Below are positions 7,916 through 16,406 of a stretch of DNA of 64,000 nt, piece after piece. The DNA comes from Desulfitibacter sp. BRH_c19 (GTDB taxonomy: Bacteria > Bacillota > DSM-16504 > Desulfitibacterales > Desulfitibacteraceae). A program made the translations under genes and the position numbers. A model generated the notes under the pieces. The model ran no database searches. It was not told the origin of the DNA and worked only from the letters and a program-made list of their open reading frames with translations. Position 1 is the stretch's first letter. Every line of letters begins with the position of its first letter. The stretch covers positions 124,001 to 188,000 of the forward strand of contig LOER01000046.1 of assembly GCA_001515945.1 (NCBI GenBank), read 5' to 3'.

Positions 7916-8340
7916 TATCTGGGTAACACCTCATTTTTGCCAGATTTACCTGGTTGCATTACCTGTGGTAAAGACTTAGCCGATGCTATAGAAATGGCCA
8001 AAGATGCTATAAAATAAACTCCCAAAGAGATTTTTCTATTTATAATATGCTTCCTAATAATTTCTGGTTCTTTGTCTATAAGTGCAAGCATTCTTTGTGC
8101 TGTTCCTCTAGGAATATTTCTGCCACTTTCCCATGCCTCTACAGTTTTTACCGAAACCCCTAGAACAGATGAAAAAAGTGATTGGCTCAAGCCCGTCTTA
8201 GCTCTAATTTTTTATTTTTTTGCAGCCTTATAAGTTGGCACAGCAATAGTCTTTACTACCTGCCTTCTGACCTTTAAATTTCCTTTTTCAAATTCAATTG
8301 CTTCACTTAGACCCTGAATGATACTTTCGCCCAATCCCAT
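7912..8340 (-). pseudogene. XRE-family (NadS/HigA-type) regulator with in-frame stop
   Basis: The gene starts at ATG 8340 with GGAAGG upstream and encodes an N-terminal segment (GLSEAIEFEKGNLKVRR) typical of XRE antitoxins. After 42 codons an in-frame TAA (8214-8212) sits in an A-rich run. The same frame then continues with an HTH (GLSQSLFSSVLGVSVKTVEAW followed by ESGRNIPRG). Downstream of residue ~100 the frame runs into antisense hicB-fragment sequence, so the natural C-terminus is lost too. No RelE/HigB partner is visible. The original regulator is broken. Confidence 0.65.
7940..8011 (+). repeat. Duplicated hicB internal fragment
   Basis: These 72 bases match 6,389-6,460 of the plus-strand hicB (PDLPGCITCGKDLADAIEM) with only a few changes and end in a stop shortly after. 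They lie directly after the second doc copy and overlap the 3' end of the antisense XRE pseudogene, marking a recombination junction. Confidence 0.8.
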
Positions 8341-8535
8341 TGAACTCACTTCCTTCCTAGTTCTTTCTTTAGAATCTATACTATAGAACGCATCTGTTTT
8401 TTATCGAAGCGGCCATTAGTGAAAACAATTAGAAATCTAAAGTCTTTACCCTATTTCTTTGTGATATATTTGAATAGTGCTGAGGTATTAAAAAAGAACG
8501 ATTTCATACTATTCGTGAGTACTTTTGTGCTGAGC

Positions 8536-8813
8536 TTACATGGGAACAACTGACAATATCATACCTAGTGGGTGTAGTAATTTTAGAATAGTGGTAAGCT
8601 GTGGATCCATACGATTATTCTCGAGTCTTGGAATAAAAGTCTGTTTTATACCGCTTATGGCCTCGAGCTCTTTTGGGTAAGACCCTTACCCTTACGAGCT
8701 TCTAATATTTCACCTACAATTTTAACCTTAAGATCTATTTCATTTCTGTCTTCTTGTGTCAACGCATCAATATTTTTATATATATCCTTCCATTTTCTTG
8801 TTCCTGCAGCCAT
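8536..8813 (-). pseudogene. XRE-family antitoxin (HigA-like), frameshifted
   Basis: From ATG 8813 the frame reads MAAGTRKWKDIYKNIDAL and then VGEILEARKGKGLTQK, the start of an HTH. A one-base deletion at CAAAAGAGC (near 8670) then shifts the frame. The other frame continues ELEAISGIKQTFIPRLE, NNRMDPQL and LLHPLGM and stops at 8536-8538. Joined, the parts give a complete small XRE antitoxin. No intact toxin partner is adjacent. Confidence 0.65.
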
Positions 8814-8847
8814 ATCATTCACTCCTTGTATACTATCTCTGCAGTAG

Positions 8848-9090
8848 TTACAAAGGCTGACCTTCTTTGTTTTGCACTACATCTTTCTCAAGCTGCTTAT
8901 AGTAGTCCATCGTTTTCCATGTTTTGTTTCCATCTAACGGCTCATCCGAACCTAGCTTGTTATTAATTTCTGTTAATAAATGTACTATTTCATTGAGCTT
9001 CCAATACCAGCATAAAACCTCTCTAAATATCAGAAAAACTAACCCTGCCAAACATACGGCAAAGACAATCTTTAAGACACTATCATCCAT
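8848..9090 (-). CDS. Small membrane protein, hypothetical
   Basis: I choose ATG 9090, which has GGGGGT seven bases upstream, giving 80 residues; the frame is open to ATG 9156 but that start has no ribosome binding site. A single hydrophobic helix (LKIVFAVCLAGLVFLIF, residues about 5-21) is followed by a charged tail that looks helical (LNEIVHLLTEINNKL). The longer upstream frame includes QAIDLMELVQELPGD, which resembles the start of small antitoxins. Function unknown. Confidence 0.5.
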   Translation of the reverse strand: MDDSVLKIVFAVCLAGLVFLIFREVLCWYWKLNEIVHLLTEINNKLGSDEPLDGNKTWKTMDYYKQLEKDVVQNKEGQPL

Positions 9091-9156
9091 AATATCAACC
9101 CCCATTAGGTACTTTTCATTATCAATGTCTCCAGGTAATTCTTGAACTAACTCCAT

Positions 9157-9764
9157 TAAATCGATAGCCTGTACTGTAACCGCTTTTTATAAGTCTTTAT
9201 ATTTTCAACGTTCTCTGTAATCTGTTTCATTTTTTTCCCGTTTTATAAGCTGTTTAATTGAGGGTCTATCGTTTTAGATTCACCTCTTGTTTATTAGAGA
9301 TTTAGTTGAGAATTAATACCTTTTCTAACCATTTCCAATAAGATGGATAATTCTACATATATTTCTAATACTCCTTTATAGCACTAACAAATTATAAAAG
9401 TATTTATTACATATTCATCCAAATAATTTTAAGATATAAGAAGCTTAAGAGAGAGTATTCTCTCTTAATTTTTTTCTGAGGAGTCCTATAATGAAATCCA
9501 CTAATGCAGAGGTAAAAAAAAAGAAACCCTAATTCAGACGCAGTTCTCTCGGCAACCAGGTCATCATGGAGGATATACCTGGTATATTTTAAAAGATATC
9601 TTTAATTTTAGGGGGTCTTAATGAAAATATTTAAGGAGAGATTACCTCCGTAATTTTATTTGTTTTACTATTCGTGGATATTTCCACATTTTAAAATTCC
9701 CTTGGAATAATCTTGAATATTTGACATTATACCTTCATACTTAAAGTAAGTAGCGTAAAAGGAG
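9157..9764. other. Intergenic region, 608 bases, with one terminator-like hairpin
   Basis: No supported gene. A plus-strand intrinsic terminator shape lies at 9445-9475: a 10-bp stem (TTAAGAGAGA), GTAT loop and seven T. Yet no plus-strand gene lies directly upstream. Further on, a GC-richer patch with CCAGGT...ACCTGG (9,558-9,583) could form a second hairpin. I do not recognise a known riboswitch. Confidence 0.4.
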
Positions 9765-9767
9765 TTG

Positions 9768-10481
9768 ATGAAGATTAAACTGAAAGCAATTCTTTTATAT
9801 TTCCCCCTGACATTTTTACTGCTAGCTTCATGTTCAAATGAACCTACCCTAAAACTAACAGATGTTTCAGTTGATATTATTACTGATGAAGGTGTGAGTG
9901 GTTCACAAATTATTGGTAAAGGCGAAAATGCTGTTCGTTTAGTTCCTACAGTATTGTATTATCAATTTACAATTGATAATACAGGCAGCTCCCGGATAGG
10001 ACATTTAAGCAAGCCGCTTCATCTATTTATTGAACATGATAGTGATTTAATACCTAACCCATACAACTTTGGATATTCAGGTTCCCCAGTAATTCCAGCA
10101 AATGAAAGTATTGAATATAAAATGTCTTATGGTTTGGGGATAGATGATACAAAAGGCATCATCCGTTCTTCAATTCAACCCCTTCCAGAGCAAGAAAAGT
10201 TAGATGAGATTATGAGCAAAGCACTAGATGCTGAATTAGTTGTTCTGCAATTGCCCAATAGAAGTTCTCTATATGAACGAGCTAACCCATCATTTGTCGA
10301 AAACGATGATGCAGAACCTAAAAGACTTCAAAGATTAATCTTTTTATTTGACATTAACGCTGTCAAAGCTACCATGTCTTTTTATATTCATATGTCCTCA
10401 AATTGTCCCAGATTACCTTTTGGTACACCACTTAAAAGTTTACAACAAAAAACCAAGACCTGTAAGTCTTGGTATCATTAA
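9768..10481 (+). CDS. Putative lipoprotein, hypothetical
   Basis: From ATG 9768 (AAAGGAG just upstream) the protein begins with a lipoprotein signal peptide (LLYFPLTFLLLASC, cleavage before Cys at about residue 22), so it is predicted to be anchored outside the membrane. The rest contains beta-rich stretches (VLYYQFTIDNTGSSRIG) but matches no family I know. The last ~30 residues read through the hairpin that terminates the antisense tRNA operon, and their composition is odd. This suggests the 3' end was replaced or frameshifted. Confidence 0.6.
   Translation: MKIKLKAILLYFPLTFLLLASCSNEPTLKLTDVSVDIITDEGVSGSQIIGKGENAVRLVPTVLYYQFTIDNTGSSRIGHLSKPLHLFIEHDSDLIPNPYNFGYSGSPVIPANESIEYKMSYGLGIDDTKGIIRSSIQPLPEQEKLDEIMSKALDAELVVLQLPNRSSLYERANPSFVENDDAEPKRLQRLIFLFDINAVKATMSFYIHMSSNCPRLPFGTPLKSLQQKTKTCKSWYH
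10447..10473 (-). terminator. Intrinsic terminator of the tRNA cluster
   Basis: On the minus strand an 8-bp stem (ACCAAGAC with GTCTTGGT) is followed by six T, just downstream of tRNA-Leu. It overlaps the 3' end of the lipoprotein frame on the other strand. Confidence 0.8.
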
Positions 10482-10487
10482 CTTTTG

Positions 10488-10576
10488 TGGTGCCGGGGAC
10501 CGGAATCGAACCGGTACGGTCGTTAAGGACCGCAGGATTTTAAGTCCTGTGCGTCTGCCAGTTCCGCCACCCCGGC
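10488..10576 (-). tRNA. tRNA-Leu (UAA)
   Basis: This 89-base tRNA has an extended variable arm, acceptor stem GCCGGGG/CCCCGGC, encoded CCA, and anticodon loop CUUAAAA giving anticodon UAA. It is the last gene of the minus-strand Asp-Phe-Gly-Cys-Leu cluster. Confidence 0.95.
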
Positions 10577-10612
10577 GAGAACTATTTGTTGTTACTGTTG
10601 AGTTGTATTTAA

Positions 10613-10686
10613 TGGAGGCGGCACCCAGATTTGAACTGGGGGTGAAGGATTTGCAGTCCTCTGCCTTACCACTTGGCTATGCCGCC
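10613..10686 (-). tRNA. tRNA-Cys (GCA)
   Basis: This 74-base tRNA has acceptor stem GGCGGCA, encoded CCA, anticodon loop with GCA and TψC arm GGTTCAAAT-like. Fourth gene of the cluster. Confidence 0.95.
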
Positions 10687-10698
10687 ATTTCATTTTAA

Positions 10699-10773
<75 letters not shown>

Positions 10774-10780
10774 ATGGAAA

Positions 10781-10856
<76 letters not shown>

Positions 10857-10866
10857 AGATTATAAA

Positions 10867-10943
10867 TGGCGGAGCTGACGGGAGTTGAACCCGCGATCTC
10901 CGGCGTGACAGGCCGGCATGTTAGACCACTACACCACAGCTCC
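10867..10943 (-). tRNA. tRNA-Asp (GUC)
   Basis: A 77-base tRNA with acceptor stem GGAGCTG/CAGCTCC, encoded CCA and anticodon GUC. It is the promoter-proximal gene of the cluster. Confidence 0.95.
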
Positions 10944-11122
10944 TCCTAAATCCGACAAGATTTAGTATACATCAAATCTCCATAAAAGTCAAAAGATATT
11001 TACTGGAAATCCATCTATTATCCTGACGCTTGATTATTATAGCATGCTTCCATTCTTATAACAAGTATTTTCTACACTATCATATAAAACAATTTTTATC
11101 CGTAGTGAGAACGTCCTATTCA

Positions 11123-11983
11123 TCATTTTACAAACCCCAGAAGTGTCTCTCTTACAAGCTTTGCAGCCAAAACAGACGTTATATCTGACTGGTCATATAC
11201 TGGAGAGACTTCTACTAGATCAAAGCCTATAACATTTAACTTGTCCAATTTCGTAAAGGTATTTAAGATTTCGCCAACAGAGAAACCTCCTGGTTCTGGA
11301 GTTCCAGTACCAGGTGCAAAAGCTGGATCAAATACATCTATATCTAAGGTAATATATACTGGGTCATTGCCACACTTTTGGATGACATCATCTATAGGTT
11401 CGGTAACCTGATTAAAGTAGAAATTTGTATTTTGCCTTCCATAAGAAAATTCTTCCCTTGTTCCAGAGCGAATTCCTAGCTGAAATACATTAGAACCGCC
11501 AATTAATTCCGCAGCTTTTCTGATAACTGTGGCATGGGAATTAGGTTCTCCTTCGTAATCCTCTCTTAAATCAGCATGGGCATCAAATTGAATAATCTTC
11601 AAGTTTTTAAAATGCTCATGAGTAGCTTGAATTGAAGGTAAACTAACTAGATGTTCTCCTCCAAGTAGGATTGGAAACTTATTATCTTTATGTAGCCTTT
11701 TTGTTGTTTCATATATCAACTGCAAGCTCTTTTCAACATTACCAAAGGGCAATGCTAAGTCACCAGCATCATAAAATGCTATTTCCTCAAGATGTTTGTC
11801 CTGATATGGACTATATTCCTCCAAAACAACAGATACGCTTCTTATCTTTTCCGGTCCAAAACGGGTACCTGGCCTGAAAGATACTGTGAAATCCATGGGT
11901 GCACCATATATTACGGCCTTGGCACCTTGGTATTCTGAATCTGCACCTAAATACCGTCCACTTTTATAAAAGTTGTTTTCCAT
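11123..11983 (-). CDS. speB: Agmatinase (ureohydrolase family)
   Basis: The protein hydrolyses agmatine to putrescine and urea in the cytoplasm. It has about 286 residues, the usual length. The binuclear manganese motifs are visible: GGEH near residue 110, FDAHADLR, and DIDVFDPAFAPGTGTPEPGG. I choose ATG 11983, six bases after AGGTG, over the GTG at 11992. It lies four to thirteen bases downstream of speE, so the two are cotranscribed; putrescine made here feeds spermidine synthase. No arginine decarboxylase is in the window. Confidence 0.93.
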   Translation of the reverse strand: MENNFYKSGRYLGADSEYQGAKAVIYGAPMDFTVSFRPGTRFGPEKIRSVSVVLEEYSPYQDKHLEEIAFYDAGDLALPFGNVEKSLQLIYETTKRLHKDNKFPILLGGEHLVSLPSIQATHEHFKNLKIIQFDAHADLREDYEGEPNSHATVIRKAAELIGGSNVFQLGIRSGTREEFSYGRQNTNFYFNQVTEPIDDVIQKCGNDPVYITLDIDVFDPAFAPGTGTPEPGGFSVGEILNTFTKLDKLNVIGFDLVEVSPVYDQSDITSVLAAKLVRETLLGFVK

Positions 11984-11995
11984 TATATACACCTA

Positions 11996-12826
11996 CTACT
12001 TAACAAACTCTTCCACAAATGGGGGTAGTGCAAATGCTGCGAAATGGACTTCAGGGCTGTAATATTTTGTATTAGGTGCAGCAATACTTTCTTTAGTTAT
12101 TTCCCTCGGGTTATGCTTTTTGCTACCCATTGTAAAGCACCAGTATCCTCCTGGATATGTAGGAACTGTGGCTACATACAAGTCTTTAACTGGAAATATC
12201 CCAGCTAAATCTTTATGAATTCTTTTTATCATATCTCCATTAAAGAAAGGTGAAGCAGTTTGGGCAACGAAAATTCCATCTTCCTTTAGTGCATTAAATA
12301 CGTCAGTATAAAACTCTTTAGAAAACAACCCAACAGCTGGCCCAATTGGGTCAGTTGAGTCTACTAAAATAACATCATATGTATTCTTATTATCTTTGAC
12401 ATGCTTAATGCCATCACCAATTTTCACTTCAACCTTTGGGTCTTTTAATCCAGCAGAAATTGATGGTAAATACTTTTTACTTACTTCAACCACAACTCCG
12501 TCAATTTCAACTAAAGTGGCTTTCTTTACCTTGGGATGTTTGGCAACTTCTCTAATAGTTCCTCCATCTCCACCACCGATAACAAGAACATTTTCTGGGT
12601 TTGGATGGGTATTAAGTGCTGGGAAACTAATCATTTCATGATAGACAAACTCATCTCTTACATTTGTTTGAATAACATTATCTAGAAGTAGCATTGTACC
12701 AAAGGTATCTGTATCAACTACTTTCACATCTTGATACTCACTTTTTTCATGATGTAAAGTCTTCTTTACTAAACAAGAAACCGCTAATCCTGGTAATTGT
12801 TTTTCTGTGAACCAAATTCCTTCCAT
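11996..12826 (-). CDS. speE: Spermidine synthase
   Basis: This 276-residue aminopropyltransferase transfers the aminopropyl group of decarboxylated SAM to putrescine. Visible motifs are the nucleotide-binding VIGGGDGGTIREV and the active-site region DVILVDSTDPIGPA with the catalytic Asp, plus YHEM near residue 63. The start ATG follows GAAGGAGG. It lies between the MidA-type methyltransferase gene and speB in one minus-strand unit. Confidence 0.95.
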   Translation of the reverse strand: MEGIWFTEKQLPGLAVSCLVKKTLHHEKSEYQDVKVVDTDTFGTMLLLDNVIQTNVRDEFVYHEMISFPALNTHPNPENVLVIGGGDGGTIREVAKHPKVKKATLVEIDGVVVEVSKKYLPSISAGLKDPKVEVKIGDGIKHVKDNKNTYDVILVDSTDPIGPAVGLFSKEFYTDVFNALKEDGIFVAQTASPFFNGDMIKRIHKDLAGIFPVKDLYVATVPTYPGGYWCFTMGSKKHNPREITKESIAAPNTKYYSPEVHFAAFALPPFVEEFVK

Positions 12827-12849
12827 TTAAGAATTGCCTCCTTCATTTC

Positions 12850-13968
12850 TTATATTTTTAATGTGCTGAAAAAGCCATTTAATCCTTTTAAGCCTTTTAC
12901 TTCAATATCTTTATGCTGGATTAATACCTTGAATTTTTCTCCCATGCCATCAGGCATTGTAAGCCTTTTTAAAGCATAAGAATTTTTAACACCCTCAAGA
13001 TCAGAACCCAATTTCATTTTGTCCGCTATATTTAAGTTTACAAGAAATCTCATTTGAGAGGTATAGCCAGCTGTTTGTAGGCCAGTCTTTTCTCCATAAT
13101 GTTTTATTGCAGAAAAGTTCACATGGGATGTTATATCTTGTTCTCCTGGATTTAGAAGAACATCTTGGGTATTAGTATGGTTAGAATAACTCATTAATGT
13201 ACCTTTAAATCGAAAAGGTTCTTCTAGCTCCTTTGTCTTATAACCATAATCAATGGTTATTAGAAAGCCTTTTTCTAGCTTTGAAGCTACTTCTTCAAGC
13301 CAATTTATAGCATCAAGATTTACCTCGATTTCTTGTTCATCTTCTAAACTAATATGTAATTCATCAAGATAGTCTGCAATATCATTGTTTGAAAGCTCTC
13401 CGATTTCTTCACAAAAAGCTCCATTTTCATATTGGATGTAAATTTCTTTCAATTTTCCATCTAGCTGTGTGACTTTATGAATAGGAAATGCATCTACAAG
13501 TTCATTAGAAAAGACTATTCCTGTAAAGTTATTTATTTTGCTAATAGAATTCTCCCACCTACACTTACCAGCATGACCTTCTAATTGTCTTTTCTGTACA
13601 TCAGTCATATATGGGCTTGTTTCAATTAATACATAAGCTATTGCGTCGTAGTAGTCACCATAGTCTTGCGAGTAGTCTAAAATATCCTTTGCAAGAAGTC
13701 CTGTTCCAGGGCCCATTTCAACTAAATAAAATTCTTTGGGTTTCTTGCAAATTGTCCACATTTCATATAACTGTTCGGCTATACAATGCCCAAAGGCGCT
13801 ATGCACATTGGGGCTTGTATAGAAATCCCCTTCTCTACCTATTTTGGGTTTATCCTTTACATAGTATCCCCAGATAGGATGATACAAAGCAATTTTCATA
13901 AAGTCATAAAACCGTAGGGGTTTATTGGCAATATGTTCTATTAAATACTCTCGTAGCTCTTGAGACAT
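12850..13968 (-). CDS. MidA/NDUFAF7-type SAM-dependent methyltransferase (DUF185)
   Basis: This 372-residue protein belongs to the DUF185 family; the eukaryotic member NDUFAF7 methylates an arginine of respiratory complex I, while bacterial targets are unknown. Visible family segments are GREGDFYTSPNVHSAFG, the SAM-binding VEMGPGTGLLAKDIL and FSNELVDAFPIHK. The ATG follows GATAGGAG. It is the first gene of the unit with speE (23-base gap) and speB; a terminator at 14,025-14,050 separates it from fmdB. Confidence 0.88.
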   Translation of the reverse strand: MSQELREYLIEHIANKPLRFYDFMKIALYHPIWGYYVKDKPKIGREGDFYTSPNVHSAFGHCIAEQLYEMWTICKKPKEFYLVEMGPGTGLLAKDILDYSQDYGDYYDAIAYVLIETSPYMTDVQKRQLEGHAGKCRWENSISKINNFTGIVFSNELVDAFPIHKVTQLDGKLKEIYIQYENGAFCEEIGELSNNDIADYLDELHISLEDEQEIEVNLDAINWLEEVASKLEKGFLITIDYGYKTKELEEPFRFKGTLMSYSNHTNTQDVLLNPGEQDITSHVNFSAIKHYGEKTGLQTAGYTSQMRFLVNLNIADKMKLGSDLEGVKNSYALKRLTMPDGMGEKFKVLIQHKDIEVKGLKGLNGFFSTLKI

Positions 13969-14018
13969 AATACTCCTATCCTAATTTAAAATATAATTAA
14001 ACTTCCATTAAAAATATA

Positions 14019-14050
14019 GAAAAACGGCAGCTTAGCTAGCCTTGCTGCCG
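14019..14050 (-). terminator. Intrinsic terminator after fmdB-type gene
   Basis: On the minus strand CGGCAGC pairs with GCTGCCG across a 12-base loop, followed by five T. The left arm overlaps the last codons of the zinc-ribbon gene. Confidence 0.8.
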
Positions 14051-14268
14051 GAATTGCCAGTACCTTTACTATCAGAAGACTTATAGTCGGGACTACGATT
14101 ATCTGTTGTATAAAAACCACCAGTTTTATACACTACATGGACATTTCGGCTTATCAGCCTTTCTACCTTGCTATTACATTCTGGGCAATTCTTCAAAGGG
14201 TCATCCTTAATTGATTGTAATTTTTCAAATACACCACATTTTTCACACTTGTACTCATAAGTTGGCAT
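14032..14268 (-). CDS. FmdB-family zinc-ribbon protein
   Basis: This 78-residue protein starts with the FmdB zinc ribbon: YEYKCEKCG, then NCPECN, four Cys for one zinc. The tail is Ser/Gly/Lys rich and disordered. Family members are small putative regulators found next to many metabolic genes; a precise function is not known. Its ATG directly follows the stop of the triple-HTH gene, so the two are cotranscribed. Confidence 0.85.
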   Translation of the reverse strand: MPTYEYKCEKCGVFEKLQSIKDDPLKNCPECNSKVERLISRNVHVVYKTGGFYTTDNRSPDYKSSDSKGTGNSGSKAS

Positions 14269-15054
14269 TTATGATTCCTCCTCTTGGTCATCATTTAGTC
14301 CAGTTTGTTTATATAACTTTATAAAATTTAATATAAATTCTATTTCCTTTTTGTTACTATGACAAAGTAGTTTTAAAACTGATTGAACTTCCTTATTTGC
14401 CAGAAGATCTTTTAAGTCAGGGCTCATTTGTCGAAGCATGTCCTCAGGTCCAGCACCATTAAGTATAAAATAACATGGCGAAATTGACAAGGCTTCAGCA
14501 ATTTTTTCTATAGTTGATAAAGATGGTTGTACTTTTCCAGTTTCAAGTTGTCCTATTAATCCTGTTGAAAGGTTTGAAAGGGTAGCAATGTTACTCTGGG
14601 TTATTCCTTGTTCTTCTCTGACACGTTTTAATTTTTGTCCAAAGGTTAAATTGGAATCAACAATAGTAGTAACTGGCACATCTAACACATCAGCAAGTTT
14701 TTTCACAGCTTCTATAGATGGTAGAACTTTGCCTGTTTCAATATCACTCATATATGAAATTGAGTAACCAGTTCTTTCTGCAATTTTGGACAAAGTAAGG
14801 TTCTTTTCATTTCTTATTAATCTAACTCTTTCACCTAATTCTATGCCCTGAATCATATTTTCAGATAAAAAAATGCTTTTAGAAATATTTAATACATTTA
14901 TAATCTTTTCAATTGTTCGTAATGATGGGCTTTTTCTGCCTGTCTCTATCTCACTTAAAAAGGAAACGGAAACCTTGGACTTTGCTGCTAGCTCAGCAAG
15001 GGACATTCCCCTTTCCTCCCGGATCTCCCTAATTTTAGAACCATTAATTTTCAT
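14269..15054 (-). CDS. XRE-family regulator with three HTH domains
   Basis: The 261-residue protein carries three HTH_3 (Cro/CI) domains in tandem: about residues 6-58 (IREIREERGMSLAELAAKS), 74-126 (LIRNEKNLTLSKIAERTG) and 139-192 (VREEQGITQSNIATLS). An acidic helical tail of about 65 residues follows. Single-HTH proteins are usual in this family; three repeats could allow contact with a long or repeated operator. The start ATG has a GTAGGAAAATA-type site upstream. It forms a two-gene unit with the FmdB-type gene. Confidence 0.88.
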   Translation of the reverse strand: MKINGSKIREIREERGMSLAELAAKSKVSVSFLSEIETGRKSPSLRTIEKIINVLNISKSIFLSENMIQGIELGERVRLIRNEKNLTLSKIAERTGYSISYMSDIETGKVLPSIEAVKKLADVLDVPVTTIVDSNLTFGQKLKRVREEQGITQSNIATLSNLSTGLIGQLETGKVQPSLSTIEKIAEALSISPCYFILNGAGPEDMLRQMSPDLKDLLANKEVQSVLKLLCHSNKKEIEFILNFIKLYKQTGLNDDQEEES

Positions 15055-15128
15055 TATTTTCCTACATCCCCTAAATTTACATAGTTAGATTATTTTCTAC
15101 TTATATATTAACACTTTATAGCATAAGG

Positions 15129-15629
15129 TCAATATTCCCACCTAAAAACTTGCTCACTTATCTTTAGATTTTTGTCAAGGGCAATTAATGCTAGCCCTTT
15201 GTCTACTACCTCATCTATTAACACTTCACTTATTTCAGCAATTACAATGGTTTTTCCACCACTTCTTTGTAGCAAGTAAACGTTATCTACTCTATATGAA
15301 TAATGCCAATCACTAGGCACTTGTTTAAAGTCTGATACTGAAGATATGATTTCCCCTATTAGCGGTTCAGCATAGTAATCAGATAATCGCCTAATTACCT
15401 CTTCTAATGGTTCTGTTAACCATTGCTCATACTGTATAGCCTCAGAAACTCTGTTAGCTATAGTTCCAGATGCTTTAGGAAGAGTTTCATAGTCCTTCCA
15501 CCAATCGACCACTTCCGCGTATTTATAACTGTCCTGGTAGTTCAAAGCCATGAAATCTGCTAGCAAAAGATTGCAATTGACACAAATAATGAAACTGCAT
15601 GTAAGTATGATACCTTTAAGAAAGACCAT
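15129..15629 (-). CDS. Exported hypothetical protein
   Basis: This 166-residue protein has an N-terminal hydrophobic segment (residues 3-24, GIILTCSFIICVNCNLLLA) that may be a signal peptide or anchor, followed by a soluble domain of mixed helix and strand (WHYSYRVDNVYLLQR, KTIVIAEISEVLID). I do not recognise the family. It stands alone; the intergenic regions on both sides are about 75-190 bases. Confidence 0.6.
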   Translation of the reverse strand: MVFLKGIILTCSFIICVNCNLLLADFMALNYQDSYKYAEVVDWWKDYETLPKASGTIANRVSEAIQYEQWLTEPLEEVIRRLSDYYAEPLIGEIISSVSDFKQVPSDWHYSYRVDNVYLLQRSGGKTIVIAEISEVLIDEVVDKGLALIALDKNLKISEQVFRWEY

Positions 15630-15777
15630 GATATTCCCACTTTCGTCTAATTATTTTTAACAACATTAAACTATTCTTTTTATGGGTATTGTTTCCTTCT
15701 TTTCCTGTATTTACTTCATTATATGTATTGTTTATCTATATTTTTTTGATTGTTATGAAGAATGTCTAAAAAAGAAA

Positions 15778-15806
15778 AGACCTTGTCATTTAAGTGACAA
15801 AGTCTA
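15778..15806 (-). terminator. Intrinsic terminator after mobB
   Basis: On the minus strand AGACTTTGTCA pairs with TGACAAGGTCT (one mismatch/wobble) and is followed by TTTCTTTTTT, just downstream of the mobB stop. Confidence 0.75.
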
Positions 15807-15819
15807 ACAAAACAATAGA

Positions 15820-16305
15820 TTATCGGATAAACTTTTTTTCAATTAGATCAACCAATGCGGAAACATCTTCAAAACTAAATTTAGGTACATCCATATCAAT
15901 ATCACAATCTGTAACTAATGCTAGTAATTCTTTAGCATCACATAAAGGCTCTGTGCCTCTTTCCATTCTAACTATTTCGATTTTGGGTTTATTGGCTCTT
16001 TTATAACCTTCTGTAATAATAATATCTACATTTTGCAGCTTCTCTGCAATCTCATCCAATGTTTTCTCCTCAGATAGTTTTTCAATTATGGCTATTTTAT
16101 TGGGAGATGAAATAACCACAGTATCTGCCCCAGCTTGAGCGTGTTTCCAAGTATCCTTTCCAGGCACATCTATATCAAAACCATGAACATCATGCTTGAT
16201 AGTAGCTACCTTATACCCACGAGACTTTATTTCCCTTAAAACTTTCTCCAAGTGAGTGGTCTTGCCTACATTTGATCTACCAACTAATGAAATCATTTTT
16301 GCCAT
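15820..16305 (-). CDS. mobB: MobB, molybdopterin-guanine dinucleotide biosynthesis adaptor
   Basis: This P-loop GTPase of about 161 residues has Walker A GRSNVGKT near its N-terminus, followed by KVATIKHDVHGFDIDVPGKD, the typical MobB segment, and DIIITEGYKR. Family knowledge: MobB helps deliver guanine nucleotide or molybdopterin during cofactor maturation for molybdenum or tungsten enzymes. I choose ATG 16305 after GAGGGTTGCG. No other molybdenum genes are in the window. Confidence 0.9.
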   Translation of the reverse strand: MAKMISLVGRSNVGKTTHLEKVLREIKSRGYKVATIKHDVHGFDIDVPGKDTWKHAQAGADTVVISSPNKIAIIEKLSEEKTLDEIAEKLQNVDIIITEGYKRANKPKIEIVRMERGTEPLCDAKELLALVTDCDIDMDVPKFSFEDVSALVDLIEKKFIR

Positions 16306-16372
16306 TCGCAACCCTCTTTCAAGTTAGATAATAGTTTTAGTTTCTACAAATTATTAATATAATCCTGCATGT

Positions 16373-16406
16373 AAAAAAAGCATCAGGTTTTATCCTTAAT
16401 GCTTTT
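16373..16406 (-). terminator. Intrinsic terminator after DUF3243 gene
   Basis: On the minus strand AAAAGCAT pairs with ATGCTTTT and continues into a T-run. The left arm overlaps the last codons of the gene. Confidence 0.7.

Noticed and set aside
9520-9600. Riboswitch in the 9.5 kb intergenic region
   Set aside because: A hairpin (CCAGGT/ACCTGG) is present, but I could not match a known aptamer core.
1-9800. CRISPR array or prophage in the accessory zone
   Set aside because: The repeats are few, of unequal length and correspond to gene fragments; no cas, integrase, terminase or structural phage gene is seen.
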